64,000 nucleotides of DNA from CAVUAT01 sp963739545. Its GTDB lineage: Bacteria > Actinomycetota > Thermoleophilia > Solirubrobacterales > 70-9. Every line of letters starts with the position of its first letter. Position 1 is the stretch's first letter. Made by a program: the position numbers and the translations under genes. Location: assembly GCA_963739545.1 (NCBI GenBank), contig CAVUAT010000014.1, positions 124,001 to 188,000 on the forward strand. Direction: 5' to 3'. The notes beneath the pieces are model-generated. The model saw nothing but the letters and a program-made list of their open reading frames with translations. It ran no database searches and was not told where the DNA came from. Of the stretch, positions 50,612-58,625 are shown in pieces.

Positions 50612-51736
50612 TCAGCCGCGTGCGCCGTCGACGGCCATCTGCTCGATGCCGCTGGCGCGCCGGCCCTTGGCCGCGAGCATGAGCTTGAAGTCGTGCGGGC
50701 TCGAGGCCGTCTCCATCGCGACCTCCTCCGAGACGATGCCGTCCTGCACATAGCCGAGGAGCGCCTGGTCGAAGGTCTGCATCCCGTAGAAGTCGCCCTC
50801 CGCGATGACCTCGCTGATCTTCCCCGTCTCCTCCGGGTTCAGGATCAGGTCCTGGATCCGGCCGGTGACGACCATCACCTCCGAGACCGCGACGCGGCCC
50901 TCCCGGTCGATGCGCGGCACCAGCCGCTGCGAGACAGCCCCCTTCAACGTCCCCGCCAACATCACACGCGCCTGCTGTTGCAGGTGCGGCGGGAAGAAGT
51001 CGATGATGCGGTTGATCGTCTCGGTCGCGTCCAGGGTGTGGAGGGTCGAGAGGACCAGGTGCCCGGTCTCGGCGGCCGACAGGGCGGTCCGCACCGTCTC
51101 CTCGTCGCGCATCTCCCCGATCAGGATCACGTCGGGGTCCTGGCGCAGCACTCGGCGCATCGCGCGACCGAAGCTCTGCGTGTCGGTGCCGACCTCGCGC
51201 TGGTTGACGATCGAAAGCTTGTCGTGGTGCAGGTACTCGATCGGGTCCTCGAGGGTGACGATATGACGGGCCCGCGTCGAGTTGATCTGGTCGATCATGG
51301 CCGCGAGCGTCGTCGACTTGCCCGAGCCAGTGGTGCCGGTCAGGAGAATGATCCCGCGCGGCTCATCCGCGAGGCGTCGCACGACGTCGGGCAGGCCGAG
51401 GTCCTCAATGGTCCTGACCGAGAAGGGGATCGCGCGGAACGCGATCGAGACCGACCCGCGCTGGCGGAAGGCGTTGACGCGAAAGCGCGAGACGCCCTCG
51501 ACCGAGTACGAGAAGTCGGCCTCCCCCACGTCAGCGAACTCCTCCCGCAGGCGGGCGTCGTCCATCACGTGCTCGAGCACCGACTCGGTGTCGTCGGCGC
51601 TCAGCTCGTCGGCGCCCTGAAGAGCCCAGAGGTCACCATGGACGCGGGCGACCGGTGGCGAGTCGGCCTTCAGGTGAAGGTCGGACCCGTCCCGCTCGAC
51701 CATGTAGGTCAGTGCCTTATCGATGTCAATGGCCAT
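50612..51736 (-). CDS. pilT: PilT retraction ATPase
   Basis: A 374-residue PilT of normal length, ATG 51736, without an extension. The N-terminal PAS-like domain begins DKALTYMVERDGSDLHLKAD. The RecA domain has Walker A GTTGSGKST (134-142), the Asp box, DPDVILIGEMRDEETV, and the His box HLVLSTLHTLDA; near the C-terminus AKGRRASGIEQM is the family tail. It is the first gene of the pilus locus by direction of transcription and likely the main retraction motor. The 47-base gap before it separates it from a DUF202 gene. Confidence 0.93.
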   Translation of the reverse strand: MAIDIDKALTYMVERDGSDLHLKADSPPVARVHGDLWALQGADELSADDTESVLEHVMDDARLREEFADVGEADFSYSVEGVSRFRVNAFRQRGSVSIAFRAIPFSVRTIEDLGLPDVVRRLADEPRGIILLTGTTGSGKSTTLAAMIDQINSTRARHIVTLEDPIEYLHHDKLSIVNQREVGTDTQSFGRAMRRVLRQDPDVILIGEMRDEETVRTALSAAETGHLVLSTLHTLDATETINRIIDFFPPHLQQQARVMLAGTLKGAVSQRLVPRIDREGRVAVSEVMVVTGRIQDLILNPEETGKISEVIAEGDFYGMQTFDQALLGYVQDGIVSEEVAMETASSPHDFKLMLAAKGRRASGIEQMAVDGARG

Positions 51737-51782
51737 CGCATGCCCTATCGGCGGCTCGCACCGAGGCTTTAGGCCTGAGCCG

Positions 51783-52154
51783 CTACGCGAAGACGATCAC
51801 GGCGGCAGTCGCGAGACCGAGGACCGCCCCGGTGACGGTCAGGCCCGTGAGCAACCGATCCGTCGGCAGCGAGTACTCGCCGTGGGCGATCGCGTCGTCG
51901 ACAGCCCGAGCTCGAAGGTTCCCGTAGACGATCAGGGCGACCCCATATACGGCGAACCCCACGCCGATGACGCTGTAGGGCAACTGGGCGGCATCCGGAT
52001 CGAGCTCGGGCACCACGCGCCCCACGCCGAGGGCGACGGCGAGCGCGGTCAGGCCGGTGCGCCACCAGGCGAGCTGCGTGCGCTCGCTGGCGAGCCGGGT
52101 GCGGCGGGACGCGTCGCGAAGCTCGTTGTCGGGAGGGTCGGCCTCGGGTGCGAT
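51783..52154 (-). CDS. DUF202 membrane protein without a usual start codon
   Basis: A DUF202 protein of about 123 residues. The family signature LASERTQLAWWRTGLTALA is present near residue 25 and three membrane helices follow (LTALAVALGVG, YSVIGVGFAVYGVALIVY, LLTGLTVTGAVLGLATAAVIVF). In this frame, between a stop inside the end of sigA and the first GTG at 52025, there is no ATG, GTG or TTG, so the signature would be lost with an ordinary start. ATC at 52154 is a plausible rare start; alternatively a base error or true truncation is present. Placement between sigA and pilT gives no functional hint. Confidence 0.72.
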   Translation of the reverse strand: MAPEADPPDNELRDASRRTRLASERTQLAWWRTGLTALAVALGVGRVVPELDPDAAQLPYSVIGVGFAVYGVALIVYGNLRARAVDDAIAHGEYSLPTDRLLTGLTVTGAVLGLATAAVIVFA

Positions 52155-52156
52155 CG

Positions 52157-53260
52157 CTATGCGACTTCGCGGAGCTTCTGAGCCTCAGCCAGGCTCTGCA
52201 GCTTCTTGAGGCTCTGGTTCTCGATCTGGCGGATGCGCTCGCGGGTGACGTTGAAGGTGCGGCCGACCTCGTCCAGGGTGCGGGGATGCTCGCCGCCGAG
52301 CCCGTAGCGGAGCTCGAGCACGCGGCGCTCGCGATAGGAGAGGTTCTCGAGGGCTTCCTTCAGCGCCTCCTTGGTGAGCAGCTCGGCGGCTCGCTCGAAG
52401 GGGGACTCGGCCCGCTCGTCGGCGATGAACTGCCCGAACTCGGACTCCTCCTCGTCGCCGACCGGCTTCTCCAGGGAGACCGGAGCCTGCGCGGAGCGCT
52501 TGATCGAGTCGACCTCGTCGGGCTCGATGCCGGTGACCTCAGCGATCTCCTCCGGGGTGGGCTCGCGGCCCAGCTCGGTGACCAGCTTGCGCTCGGCGCG
52601 GCCGATCTTGTTCAGCTTCTCGACCACGTGGACCGGGATGCGGATCGTGCGCGCCTTGTCGGCGAGCGCGCGTGCGATCGCCTGGCGGATCCACCAGGTC
52701 GCGTAGGTCGAGAACTTGAAGCCCTTGCGGTAGTCGAACTTCTCGGCGGCGCGGACGAGGCCGAGCGTGCCCTCCTGGATGAGGTCCAGGAACGGAAGGC
52801 CCTGGTTGCGGTAGTTCTTGGCGATCGAGACGACGAGGCGCAGGTTCGACTCGACCATCTTCTGCTTGGCGTCGAGGTCGCCGCGCTCGATGCGCTTCGC
52901 GAGCTCGACCTCCTCGGCCGCGGTCAGCAGGCGGACCTTGCCGATGTCCTTGAGGAACAGCTGCAAGGAGTCGGTCGTCATGTCCGGCTTCAGGTCGAGC
53001 GTCGCCTTCGCGCGCTTGCGACCACGCTTGCCGTCGGAGCGCTCGGCGTCGGCGCCGCCCTTCTGGGCAGGGTCGACATCCTCGACGAGCTCGATCCCCG
53101 ACTTCTCGAGGTGCCCGTAGAGGTCCTCGACGTCAGATTCGTCCAGCTCCACCTCGGAAACGGCCGAGGCGACGTCGCCGAAGGTGAGCACGCCGAGTTG
53201 CTGCCCCTTCGTGACGAGCGTCTTTACTTCCTCAAGTTCCTGAAGCTCCGCAACTAGCAT
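52157..53260 (-). CDS. sigA: Primary RNA polymerase sigma factor (RpoD/SigA)
   Basis: A 367-residue group 1/2 sigma-70. Region 1.2 begins TTDSLQLFLKDIGK (about residue 94); region 2 has NLRLVVSIAKNYRNQGLPFLD and the -10 recognition helix FSTYATWWIRQAIARAL; region 3 IRIPVHVVEKLNK; region 4 ERRVLELRYGL and the -35 helix TLDEVGRTFNVTRERIRQIE. Region 1.1 is short and followed by a basic linker (GKRGRKRAKA). The start ATG 53260 has AGGAAGG upstream. A TTGACT-N17-TACTCT promoter lies about 130 bases upstream. Confidence 0.95.
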   Translation of the reverse strand: MLVAELQELEEVKTLVTKGQQLGVLTFGDVASAVSEVELDESDVEDLYGHLEKSGIELVEDVDPAQKGGADAERSDGKRGRKRAKATLDLKPDMTTDSLQLFLKDIGKVRLLTAAEEVELAKRIERGDLDAKQKMVESNLRLVVSIAKNYRNQGLPFLDLIQEGTLGLVRAAEKFDYRKGFKFSTYATWWIRQAIARALADKARTIRIPVHVVEKLNKIGRAERKLVTELGREPTPEEIAEVTGIEPDEVDSIKRSAQAPVSLEKPVGDEEESEFGQFIADERAESPFERAAELLTKEALKEALENLSYRERRVLELRYGLGGEHPRTLDEVGRTFNVTRERIRQIENQSLKKLQSLAEAQKLREVA

Positions 53261-53391
53261 CCGCTTACGCTCTTCCTTCCTTGCTGGTCAGGCGTTTCCT
53301 GGCCCTATGTGGGAAGTACCCATTTCTCGGGTCTCCAATGCCAATTTCGACACCCCGCCACAAACCTTTACCGCGGCCAACGCCTGTTCGC

Positions 53392-53420
53392 AGAGTAGCC
53401 ACTACATTTTTTGAAGTCAA
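53392..53420 (-). promoter_or_regulatory. Predicted sigA promoter
   Basis: On the minus strand TTGACT (53420-53415) and TACTCT (53397-53392) are separated by exactly 17 bases, including a run of six A. It predicts a leader of about 125 bases before sigA. The divergent BrkB gene starts about 19 bases beyond the -35. Confidence 0.65.
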
Positions 53421-53438
53421 AGCAGCGCCGCTGTTTGC

Positions 53439-54323
53439 ATGATGTTTCGCCTCGGCCGCAAGGAGGAGCCGGCGCGCCGCGCTCCGTGGAAGCACCCCTG
53501 GGTGGTCGGGTTCTGGAACCGCGCCTACAAGGAGAACATCACCGGCCTCGCGGGCATGGTCGCCTACAACCTGATGCTGGCGATCTTTCCCTTCGCGCTG
53601 CTGGTCCTGTTCGCGTTCGGGCAGATCGTCGACTGCAACGAGGTCGAGCAGAGCGTGATCCTCGACATCCAGCGCCTCTTCCCCAACATCGACCAGAGCG
53701 CGCTCGAGAACGCGATCGCGCGGATCCGCTCGGACTCGACCACGATCGGCGTCGCGGCGATCGTCGGCGGCCTTTGGATCGGCGCCTCGTTCTGGGGCGC
53801 GATGGACACCGCCTTCTGTCGGATCTACCACGTCGAGTGCCGCAGCTGGGTCGCGCAGAAGCGCTTCTCGCTTGTCATGCTCGCCCTGCTGGTTCTGCTG
53901 CTCGCAGCCAGCGTCGCCGTGCCGACGATCGAGAGCGCGGCCCTCGCCAGCGCGGATGACCTGCCGTGGGGACTCGACGAGCTCGGGGCGATACGGACCA
54001 CGATCGTCGCCCTCGGCGGCTTCGCGATCATCTTCGCCGTCGTCAGCTTCATCTACTGGGCGGTGCCGAAGGGGCACATGCCGTGGCGCTCGGTTTGGCC
54101 GGGAGCGCTCTTCTTCTCCTCCGCCGTCTCGGTCGCCAACTACGTCTTCCCGTTCTACCTGACGACGGTCTCCGACATCGACAAGCTCGGGGGCGCGATC
54201 GGCTTCGTCGTCGTCGCGCTGCTTTGGTTCTACGCGGTGAGCCTCGGGCTGCTCTCGGGGGCCGTGATCAACTCCCTGCGCCACGAGCGCGACGACACGG
54301 GTCAACTCCCGCTCGAGGGGTGA
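53439..54323 (+). CDS. YihY/BrkB-family membrane protein
   Basis: A 294-residue integral membrane protein of the YihY/virulence factor BrkB family. The opening WNRAYKENITGLAGMVAYNLMLAIFPFALLV (near residue 26) is the family hallmark, and about six membrane helices follow (LVMLALLVLLLAASVAV, TTIVALGGFAIIFAVVSFIYW, GAIGFVVVALLWFYAVSLGLLSGAVIN). The function of the family is not settled; some members are proposed lipid or ion transporters. The start ATG pair is at 53439/53442. It is followed after 10 bases by an unknown gene. Confidence 0.9.
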   Translation: MMFRLGRKEEPARRAPWKHPWVVGFWNRAYKENITGLAGMVAYNLMLAIFPFALLVLFAFGQIVDCNEVEQSVILDIQRLFPNIDQSALENAIARIRSDSTTIGVAAIVGGLWIGASFWGAMDTAFCRIYHVECRSWVAQKRFSLVMLALLVLLLAASVAVPTIESAALASADDLPWGLDELGAIRTTIVALGGFAIIFAVVSFIYWAVPKGHMPWRSVWPGALFFSSAVSVANYVFPFYLTTVSDIDKLGGAIGFVVVALLWFYAVSLGLLSGAVINSLRHERDDTGQLPLEG

Positions 54324-54333
54324 TGGGGCGGCC

Positions 54334-54999
54334 ATGGACGACCGCCATCAGATCGAGACGATCGATGTCCGGATCCTGCCCGACCCCGAGGCCGGCCCCG
54401 TCACCCCCGACGGCCCGCTGCGCTCGGTGCAGGAGGCCGAGCTGGCAATGCCGAGCAGCGCCCTCGAGCAGCTCTGGAACGCGGCGACGCTCGAGCGCCT
54501 CGCACGCGCCTACTGGGAGTACCTGCACAAGATCTCCTTCGGCCTGATCAGGGTCGGCTACGGGCGAGACGGTCGCTTCGTCACGTTCGGCTGGCGCCGG
54601 GTCGTGCTGCTGCGCTTCCGGCTGCCGATCTTCGACGTCGGCCCCGGCTTCGGCCGGGTCACCTGGCCGATCGAGCGTGGCGTGCTCGTCGCGCCGTCGG
54701 GCCGTGGCCGCGGGTACCTGCGGATCGACGTCCGCCGCCTCGAGCCGGACCCCGCGCGCGACGAGGAGAGGGTCCGCATCCAGGCGATCGTCGCCAACTT
54801 CTATCCCTTCCTGCGCGGGTCGGGCTGGGTCGCGCGGCTCGGGACCTTCCTCTACGCGCAGACGCAGTTGCGGGTGCACGTATTCGTCACTCGGGGCTTC
54901 CTGCGCTCACTCGAGAGCGGCGACCTGCCGCCGCTGCGGCCCGATCGCGCCCGCGCGTACGAGGATCAGGCCGCGGGGAGCGGAGCGGCAAGCTCCTAG
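54334..54999 (+). CDS. Hypothetical protein downstream of the BrkB gene
   Basis: A 221-residue protein, ATG 54334, 10 bases after the BrkB gene, probably co-transcribed. There is no signal peptide; a central alpha/beta region contains WEYLHKISFGLIRVGYGRDGRF, VVLLRFRLPIFDVG and RGVLVAPSGRGRGYLRIDVRRL, which suggests a beta-barrel-like domain with an internal strand repeat, and a weak amphipathic stretch GSGWVARLGTFLYAQTQL. It may be peripheral to the membrane. I do not recognise a family. Its stop overlaps the convergent reductase gene by 4 bases. Confidence 0.7.
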   Translation: MDDRHQIETIDVRILPDPEAGPVTPDGPLRSVQEAELAMPSSALEQLWNAATLERLARAYWEYLHKISFGLIRVGYGRDGRFVTFGWRRVVLLRFRLPIFDVGPGFGRVTWPIERGVLVAPSGRGRGYLRIDVRRLEPDPARDEERVRIQAIVANFYPFLRGSGWVARLGTFLYAQTQLRVHVFVTRGFLRSLESGDLPPLRPDRARAYEDQAAGSGAASS

Positions 55000-55913
55000 T
55001 CCAGCGAGTCGCCGCCCTCGGCGATCGCCTGCTCCATCGCCCTGTCCATCGGCGTGAGGTCGAGGTCGAAGAAGTTCATCCCGCTCGGGTCCTTGACGAC
55101 CGTCTCGACCGAGAGGCCCTGCACCAGCGGCCGTGCCACGGCGGCATCGACGGGGGTGACCAGGCCAACCCAATGCGACGAGAGGCGCGGTGTGAGCACG
55201 GGCACCGGGAGCTTGATCCGCTTGCGCTTGCCCATCGCCACCGCCATCGAGTCCATCATCCCGCCGTAGGTCGTGATGTCGTCGCCGCCGATATCGATCT
55301 GGCGGCCGCGGGCCTCCCGTACCTTCGGCGCCTGGGTGAGGATCTCGATCAGGTCGCTGATCGCGATCGGCTGGGTGCGGTTGTGGACCCACTTCGGGGT
55401 GATCATGATCGGCAGGCGCTTGGTCAGGTAGAAGAGCGTGCGGAACGACTCGCTGCCCGAGCCGATGACGGCCGCAGCGCGGAAGTACGTGACGGGGATG
55501 CCAGTCGAGGCCAGGTGCTCGGCCGTCGCGTGGCGGCTCTCGAGATGCTTGGAACCCCCGTCGGAGAGGCCGCCCAGGTAAATGATCTGCTCGACGCCCG
55601 CGTCGGCCGCCGCGGCGGCGAAGTTCTCGGCGCCCTCGACGTCGCGCTCGGCGAAGTCGCCCTGCCCCCCGCGCCCCATCGAGTGCACGAGGTAGTAGGC
55701 CGTCTTGATGCCCTCAAGCGGCTCGGCCAGCGTCTCGCGGCGAAGCACGTCCCCGGGCACGACCTCGCACCCGGCCGCGGCCAGGTCCTTGGCCTTCCCG
55801 GGCTTGCGCGCCAGCGCGCGCGGCGGCTCGCCCTTCTCGGCGAGGCGCATGCAAAGCCGGCGCCCGATATAGCCGGTCGCGCCGGCGACCAGCGTGTCGT
55901 TGCCCTTGGCCAT
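54996..55913 (-). CDS. NAD(P)-binding NmrA/SDR-type reductase
   Basis: A 305-residue atypical SDR. The Rossmann motif GATGYIGRRL is at residues 11-20, ALARKPGKAKDLAAAG gives the NADP-preferring Arg/Lys after strand 2, and YYLVHSMGRGG and IYLGGLSDGGS follow. The typical YxxxK is not obvious, as in NmrA-like members. It begins at ATG 55913; a TTG 9 bases upstream is an alternative. Proteins of this type are NADP-sensing regulators or reductases of lipid-like substrates. It is transcribed after glpX, about 34 bases away, on the same strand. Confidence 0.85.
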   Translation of the reverse strand: MAKGNDTLVAGATGYIGRRLCMRLAEKGEPPRALARKPGKAKDLAAAGCEVVPGDVLRRETLAEPLEGIKTAYYLVHSMGRGGQGDFAERDVEGAENFAAAAADAGVEQIIYLGGLSDGGSKHLESRHATAEHLASTGIPVTYFRAAAVIGSGSESFRTLFYLTKRLPIMITPKWVHNRTQPIAISDLIEILTQAPKVREARGRQIDIGGDDITTYGGMMDSMAVAMGKRKRIKLPVPVLTPRLSSHWVGLVTPVDAAVARPLVQGLSVETVVKDPSGMNFFDLDLTPMDRAMEQAIAEGGDSLD

Positions 55914-55947
55914 CCTGGCCAAACCCTAGCTAGGGCGCCCGGCCGGC

Positions 55948-56982
55948 CTAGCCGTACAGACCGCCGGTGACTTCGCGCAGCTTCGAGCGGTCGTGGGTCG
56001 CCTGGACCTTCCGCACGGTGCCCGAGCGCGAGCGCATGACCAGCGACTCGGTGGTCGCGCGGCCGTCGTCGGTGACGCGGACGCCGTCGAGCAGGTCGCC
56101 GTCGGTGACGCCGGTCGCGGCGAAGAAGGCGTCGTCGCCGCCGACCAGGTCGTCGGTCTCGAGCACCCGGGCGAGGTCGTAGCCCGCCTCCTCTGCGGCC
56201 TTGCGCTCGGCGTCGTCGGTCGGCCAGAGGCGCCCGAGGATGCGCCCGCCGAGGCACTTGATCGCGGCGGCCGAGATCACTCCTTCGGGGGTTCCGCCCA
56301 CGCCCCAGAGCAGGTCGATCCCGGTGTTCGGCATCACTGCGAACAGGGCCGCGGCTACGTCGCCATCCGAGATGAAGCGGATGCTGGCGCCGACCTCGCG
56401 GAGTGCGTCGACGGCCTCGTCGTGGCGGGGGCGGTCGAGCATGATCACGGTCACGTCGCCGGGCTCGCCGCCCTTGCGCTCGGCGATCTTCCCGATCACG
56501 TCCTCGAGCGGGTCGGTGAGGCTGATCAGGTCCGCGGCGCGCGGGCCGGTCGCGATCTTCTCCATGTAGAAGCAGGGTCCCGGGTCGAACATCGTGCCCT
56601 GGTCGGAGAGTGCGATCACCGAGAGCGCCGACGGCATTCCGCGGGCCGTCAGTGTCGTGCCCTCGAGTGGGTCGACGGCGATGTCGACGGACGGCGGGCT
56701 GCCGTCGCCGATGCGCTCGCCGTTGTAGAGCATCGGGGCCTCGTCCTTCTCGCCCTCGCCGATCACGACCACGCCGTCCATCGGAACGGTGTCGAGCATC
56801 AGGCGCATGGCGTCCACAGCGGCGCCGTCAGCGCTCTCCTTCTCGCCGCGGCCGATCCAGCGGCCCGCCGCCAGCGCCCCGGCTTCGGTCACGCGAACGA
56901 GCTCGAGCGCGAGGTTGCGGTCGGGCTTGGCGCCCGAGCGCGTGTCCTGGGAGATCACGGAGTTGTCGGGGGCGTCGGCCAC
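55948..56982 (-). CDS. glpX: Fructose-1,6-bisphosphatase class II
   Basis: A 344-residue GlpX-type fructose bisphosphatase, GTG 56982. The metal-binding motifs GEGEKDEAPMLYNGE (from about residue 74) and DPLEGT (near 103) are complete, and GVGGTPEGV (about 217) is the third conserved block. It converts fructose-1,6-bisphosphate to fructose-6-phosphate, the committed step of gluconeogenesis; class II is the usual form in Actinomycetota. This fits growth on fatty acids and other non-sugar carbon. It is followed by the NmrA-like gene. Confidence 0.94.
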   Translation of the reverse strand: MADAPDNSVISQDTRSGAKPDRNLALELVRVTEAGALAAGRWIGRGEKESADGAAVDAMRLMLDTVPMDGVVVIGEGEKDEAPMLYNGERIGDGSPPSVDIAVDPLEGTTLTARGMPSALSVIALSDQGTMFDPGPCFYMEKIATGPRAADLISLTDPLEDVIGKIAERKGGEPGDVTVIMLDRPRHDEAVDALREVGASIRFISDGDVAAALFAVMPNTGIDLLWGVGGTPEGVISAAAIKCLGGRILGRLWPTDDAERKAAEEAGYDLARVLETDDLVGGDDAFFAATGVTDGDLLDGVRVTDDGRATTESLVMRSRSGTVRKVQATHDRSKLREVTGGLYG

Positions 56983-57004
56983 CGAGACCAGGCTAGATGA
57001 AGCC

Positions 57005-57487
57005 CTAGAAAGTCGCTGGCGGCTTGCGCTGCGCCCCGCCGCCGCTTTCGACGCCGCGTAAGCCGCCGGATATGAAGATCCCGAGCGAGGCGAGGATCGC
57101 GAGGAAGTAGCCGTAGGAGAGGTTGACGCCGATGTCGTTCGGCGAGGGCTTGTCGATGAACCCGTTGTACGCGATCAGCACGAAAGCCGTGAGGCCGACG
57201 ATCGCGGTCAGCTCGCCGCGCGGCCACGACAGCTTGTGCCCGCGAACCACGATGTAGCTGAGGATCAGCGGTGCGGCGGCCGCCGCGATGAGCAGCCAGC
57301 GAAGGATCGGGAAGGTCTCGAACCCGGTGCAGCTGTTGTCGCCGACGCCGCAGACCCAGTCCGCGTCCTCGTCGCGATCGACGCCGCCCGTCTCGAGCGA
57401 GTACCACTCCAAGAACAGGCTGCCGACGAGGATCAGGCCGGCGATCACTCCGACGAGTTCCGACCGGCTGAGCTTCGAGGTGTCCAT
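57005..57487 (-). CDS. Four-helix membrane protein of unknown function
   Basis: A 160-residue integral membrane protein from ATG 57487. Hydrophobic segments lie about residues 10-28 (LVGVIAGLILVGSLFLEWY), 63-80 (LRWLLIAAAAAPLILSYI), 94-110 (LTAIVGLTAFVLIAY) and 127-143 (YFLAILASLGIFISGG). The first loop has a Cys pair (DWVCGVGDNSCTGF), likely outside the cell and disulfide-linked. Residues 144-160 are a short polar tail. The family is not recognised. It lies 23 bases upstream of glpX on the same strand. Confidence 0.8.
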   Translation of the reverse strand: MDTSKLSRSELVGVIAGLILVGSLFLEWYSLETGGVDRDEDADWVCGVGDNSCTGFETFPILRWLLIAAAAAPLILSYIVVRGHKLSWPRGELTAIVGLTAFVLIAYNGFIDKPSPNDIGVNLSYGYFLAILASLGIFISGGLRGVESGGGAQRKPPATF

Positions 57488-57550
57488 CGGCGTGACCCTA
57501 TTCGATACGGCTGGACGCGAGCGCAGGCGGCCGTCGATAGGGTCGCCTCC

Positions 57551-58483
57551 ATGTCCGGCTCCTGGGCCCTGACCCTCCCCCTGCCGATGACGCCGCTCTC
57601 GGCGAGCCGCGAGTTGGTGCAGCGCGCCGAGGCCGCCGGCTACACCGACTTCTGGACCGGCGAGACGAGCGGACCTGACGGCTTCACGCCGCTGGCGCTC
57701 TGCTGCGAGTGGACCGAGAAGGCGCGCCTCGGGACCGGGGTGATCGGCGTGCCCCTTCGCGGCCGCGCCCTGCTCGCGATGCAGGCCGCCGCCCTCGCGG
57801 ACGCGTCGGGCGGCCGCTTCTCGCTCGGGATCGGCGCCTCGTCGGACCGCATCGTGGAGGGCTGGAACAAGATGGAGTTCTCGAAGCCGCTGACGATGAT
57901 CTCCGACGCCGTCGACTTCCTGCGGCCCGTGCTCGACGGAGAGCGCGTCGAGGGCTTCAAGCTCGAGTCGTCTCCGGCCGAGCGCGTGCCGATCGTGCTC
58001 GCGGCGCTCCGCGGCAAGATGCTGCGCCTGGCCGTCGAGAAGGCAGACGGCGCCTTCACCAACTTCCTGCCGCTCTCGGGCCTGCCGCAGGTGACCGAGC
58101 AGCTCGACGGCGCGCCCGAGGGGTTCGACCTGCTCTGCCGCTTCTTCTGCCTCGAGGGCGAGCGCGAGCAGGTTGAGCCGATCGCGCGCTTCATGTTCTC
58201 CTCCTACGTAACGGTCCCCGTGTACGAGCACTTCTACCGCTGGCTGGGCCACGGCGAGAGGATCGACCCGATGGTCGAGGCCTGGGCCGCGAAGGACCGC
58301 CCGAAGGCGGCCGAGCTCGCCCCCTGGGACCTGATCGAAGACATGTTCATCTTCGGCTCCCCCGACGAGATGCGCGCCCGCCTCGAGGCCTACGTCGAAG
58401 GAGGCATCACGGTCCCGGTCCTGACCCCGATCACGACCCCGGACCGCCTCCCCGCCCTGATCGAGTCTTTGGCACCGAAGTAG
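57551..58483 (+). CDS. LLM-class flavin-dependent oxidoreductase (F420-type)
   Basis: A 310-residue luciferase-like TIM-barrel oxidoreductase from ATG 57551. The start WALTLPLPMTPLSASRELVQ, AEAAGYTDFWTGETSG and RLGTGVIGVPLRGRALLAMQAAALADASGGRF (the F420/FMN-binding TGV..P..R region) fit the LLM class common in Actinomycetota, where many members use cofactor F420. Its substrate cannot be told. It is divergent from the membrane protein gene; a hairpin follows its stop by about 28 bases. Confidence 0.9.
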   Translation: MSGSWALTLPLPMTPLSASRELVQRAEAAGYTDFWTGETSGPDGFTPLALCCEWTEKARLGTGVIGVPLRGRALLAMQAAALADASGGRFSLGIGASSDRIVEGWNKMEFSKPLTMISDAVDFLRPVLDGERVEGFKLESSPAERVPIVLAALRGKMLRLAVEKADGAFTNFLPLSGLPQVTEQLDGAPEGFDLLCRFFCLEGEREQVEPIARFMFSSYVTVPVYEHFYRWLGHGERIDPMVEAWAAKDRPKAAELAPWDLIEDMFIFGSPDEMRARLEAYVEGGITVPVLTPITTPDRLPALIESLAPK

Positions 58484-58510
58484 GGGGCGAAACAAGGCCA
58501 GCGTGCACTT

Positions 58511-58530
58511 AGGGGGTCTATGGACCCCCT
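58511..58530 (+). other. Hairpin with a start codon in its loop
   Basis: AGGGGGTC (58511-58518) and GACCCCCT (58523-58530) form an 8-bp stem with loop TATG. The loop holds the ATG at 58520 that begins the DUF559-type frame, while AGGGGG could serve as its ribosome site. It may be a terminator for the upstream gene, a translational switch, or both. Confidence 0.4.
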
Positions 58531-58625
58531 GGGATCACATTCGCGCCCAAGCTCGAGCGTCTGGACGCTCGCCCGCCGGCAGCACGGGGTCGTCTCATGC
58601 GCGCAGCTCCTGGAGTGCGGCGTTC
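58520..58625 (+). pseudogene. Frameshifted N-terminus of the DUF559 protein
   Basis: From ATG 58520 the frame reads a winged-helix start with VWTLARRQHGVVSCAQLLEC, the usual opening of AbiEi-like N-terminal domains in DUF559 proteins. At about 58617-58630 the reading must drop to another frame to continue as SRDGIKHRARKGRLHRVGRG. One base appears missing. Confidence 0.65.
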
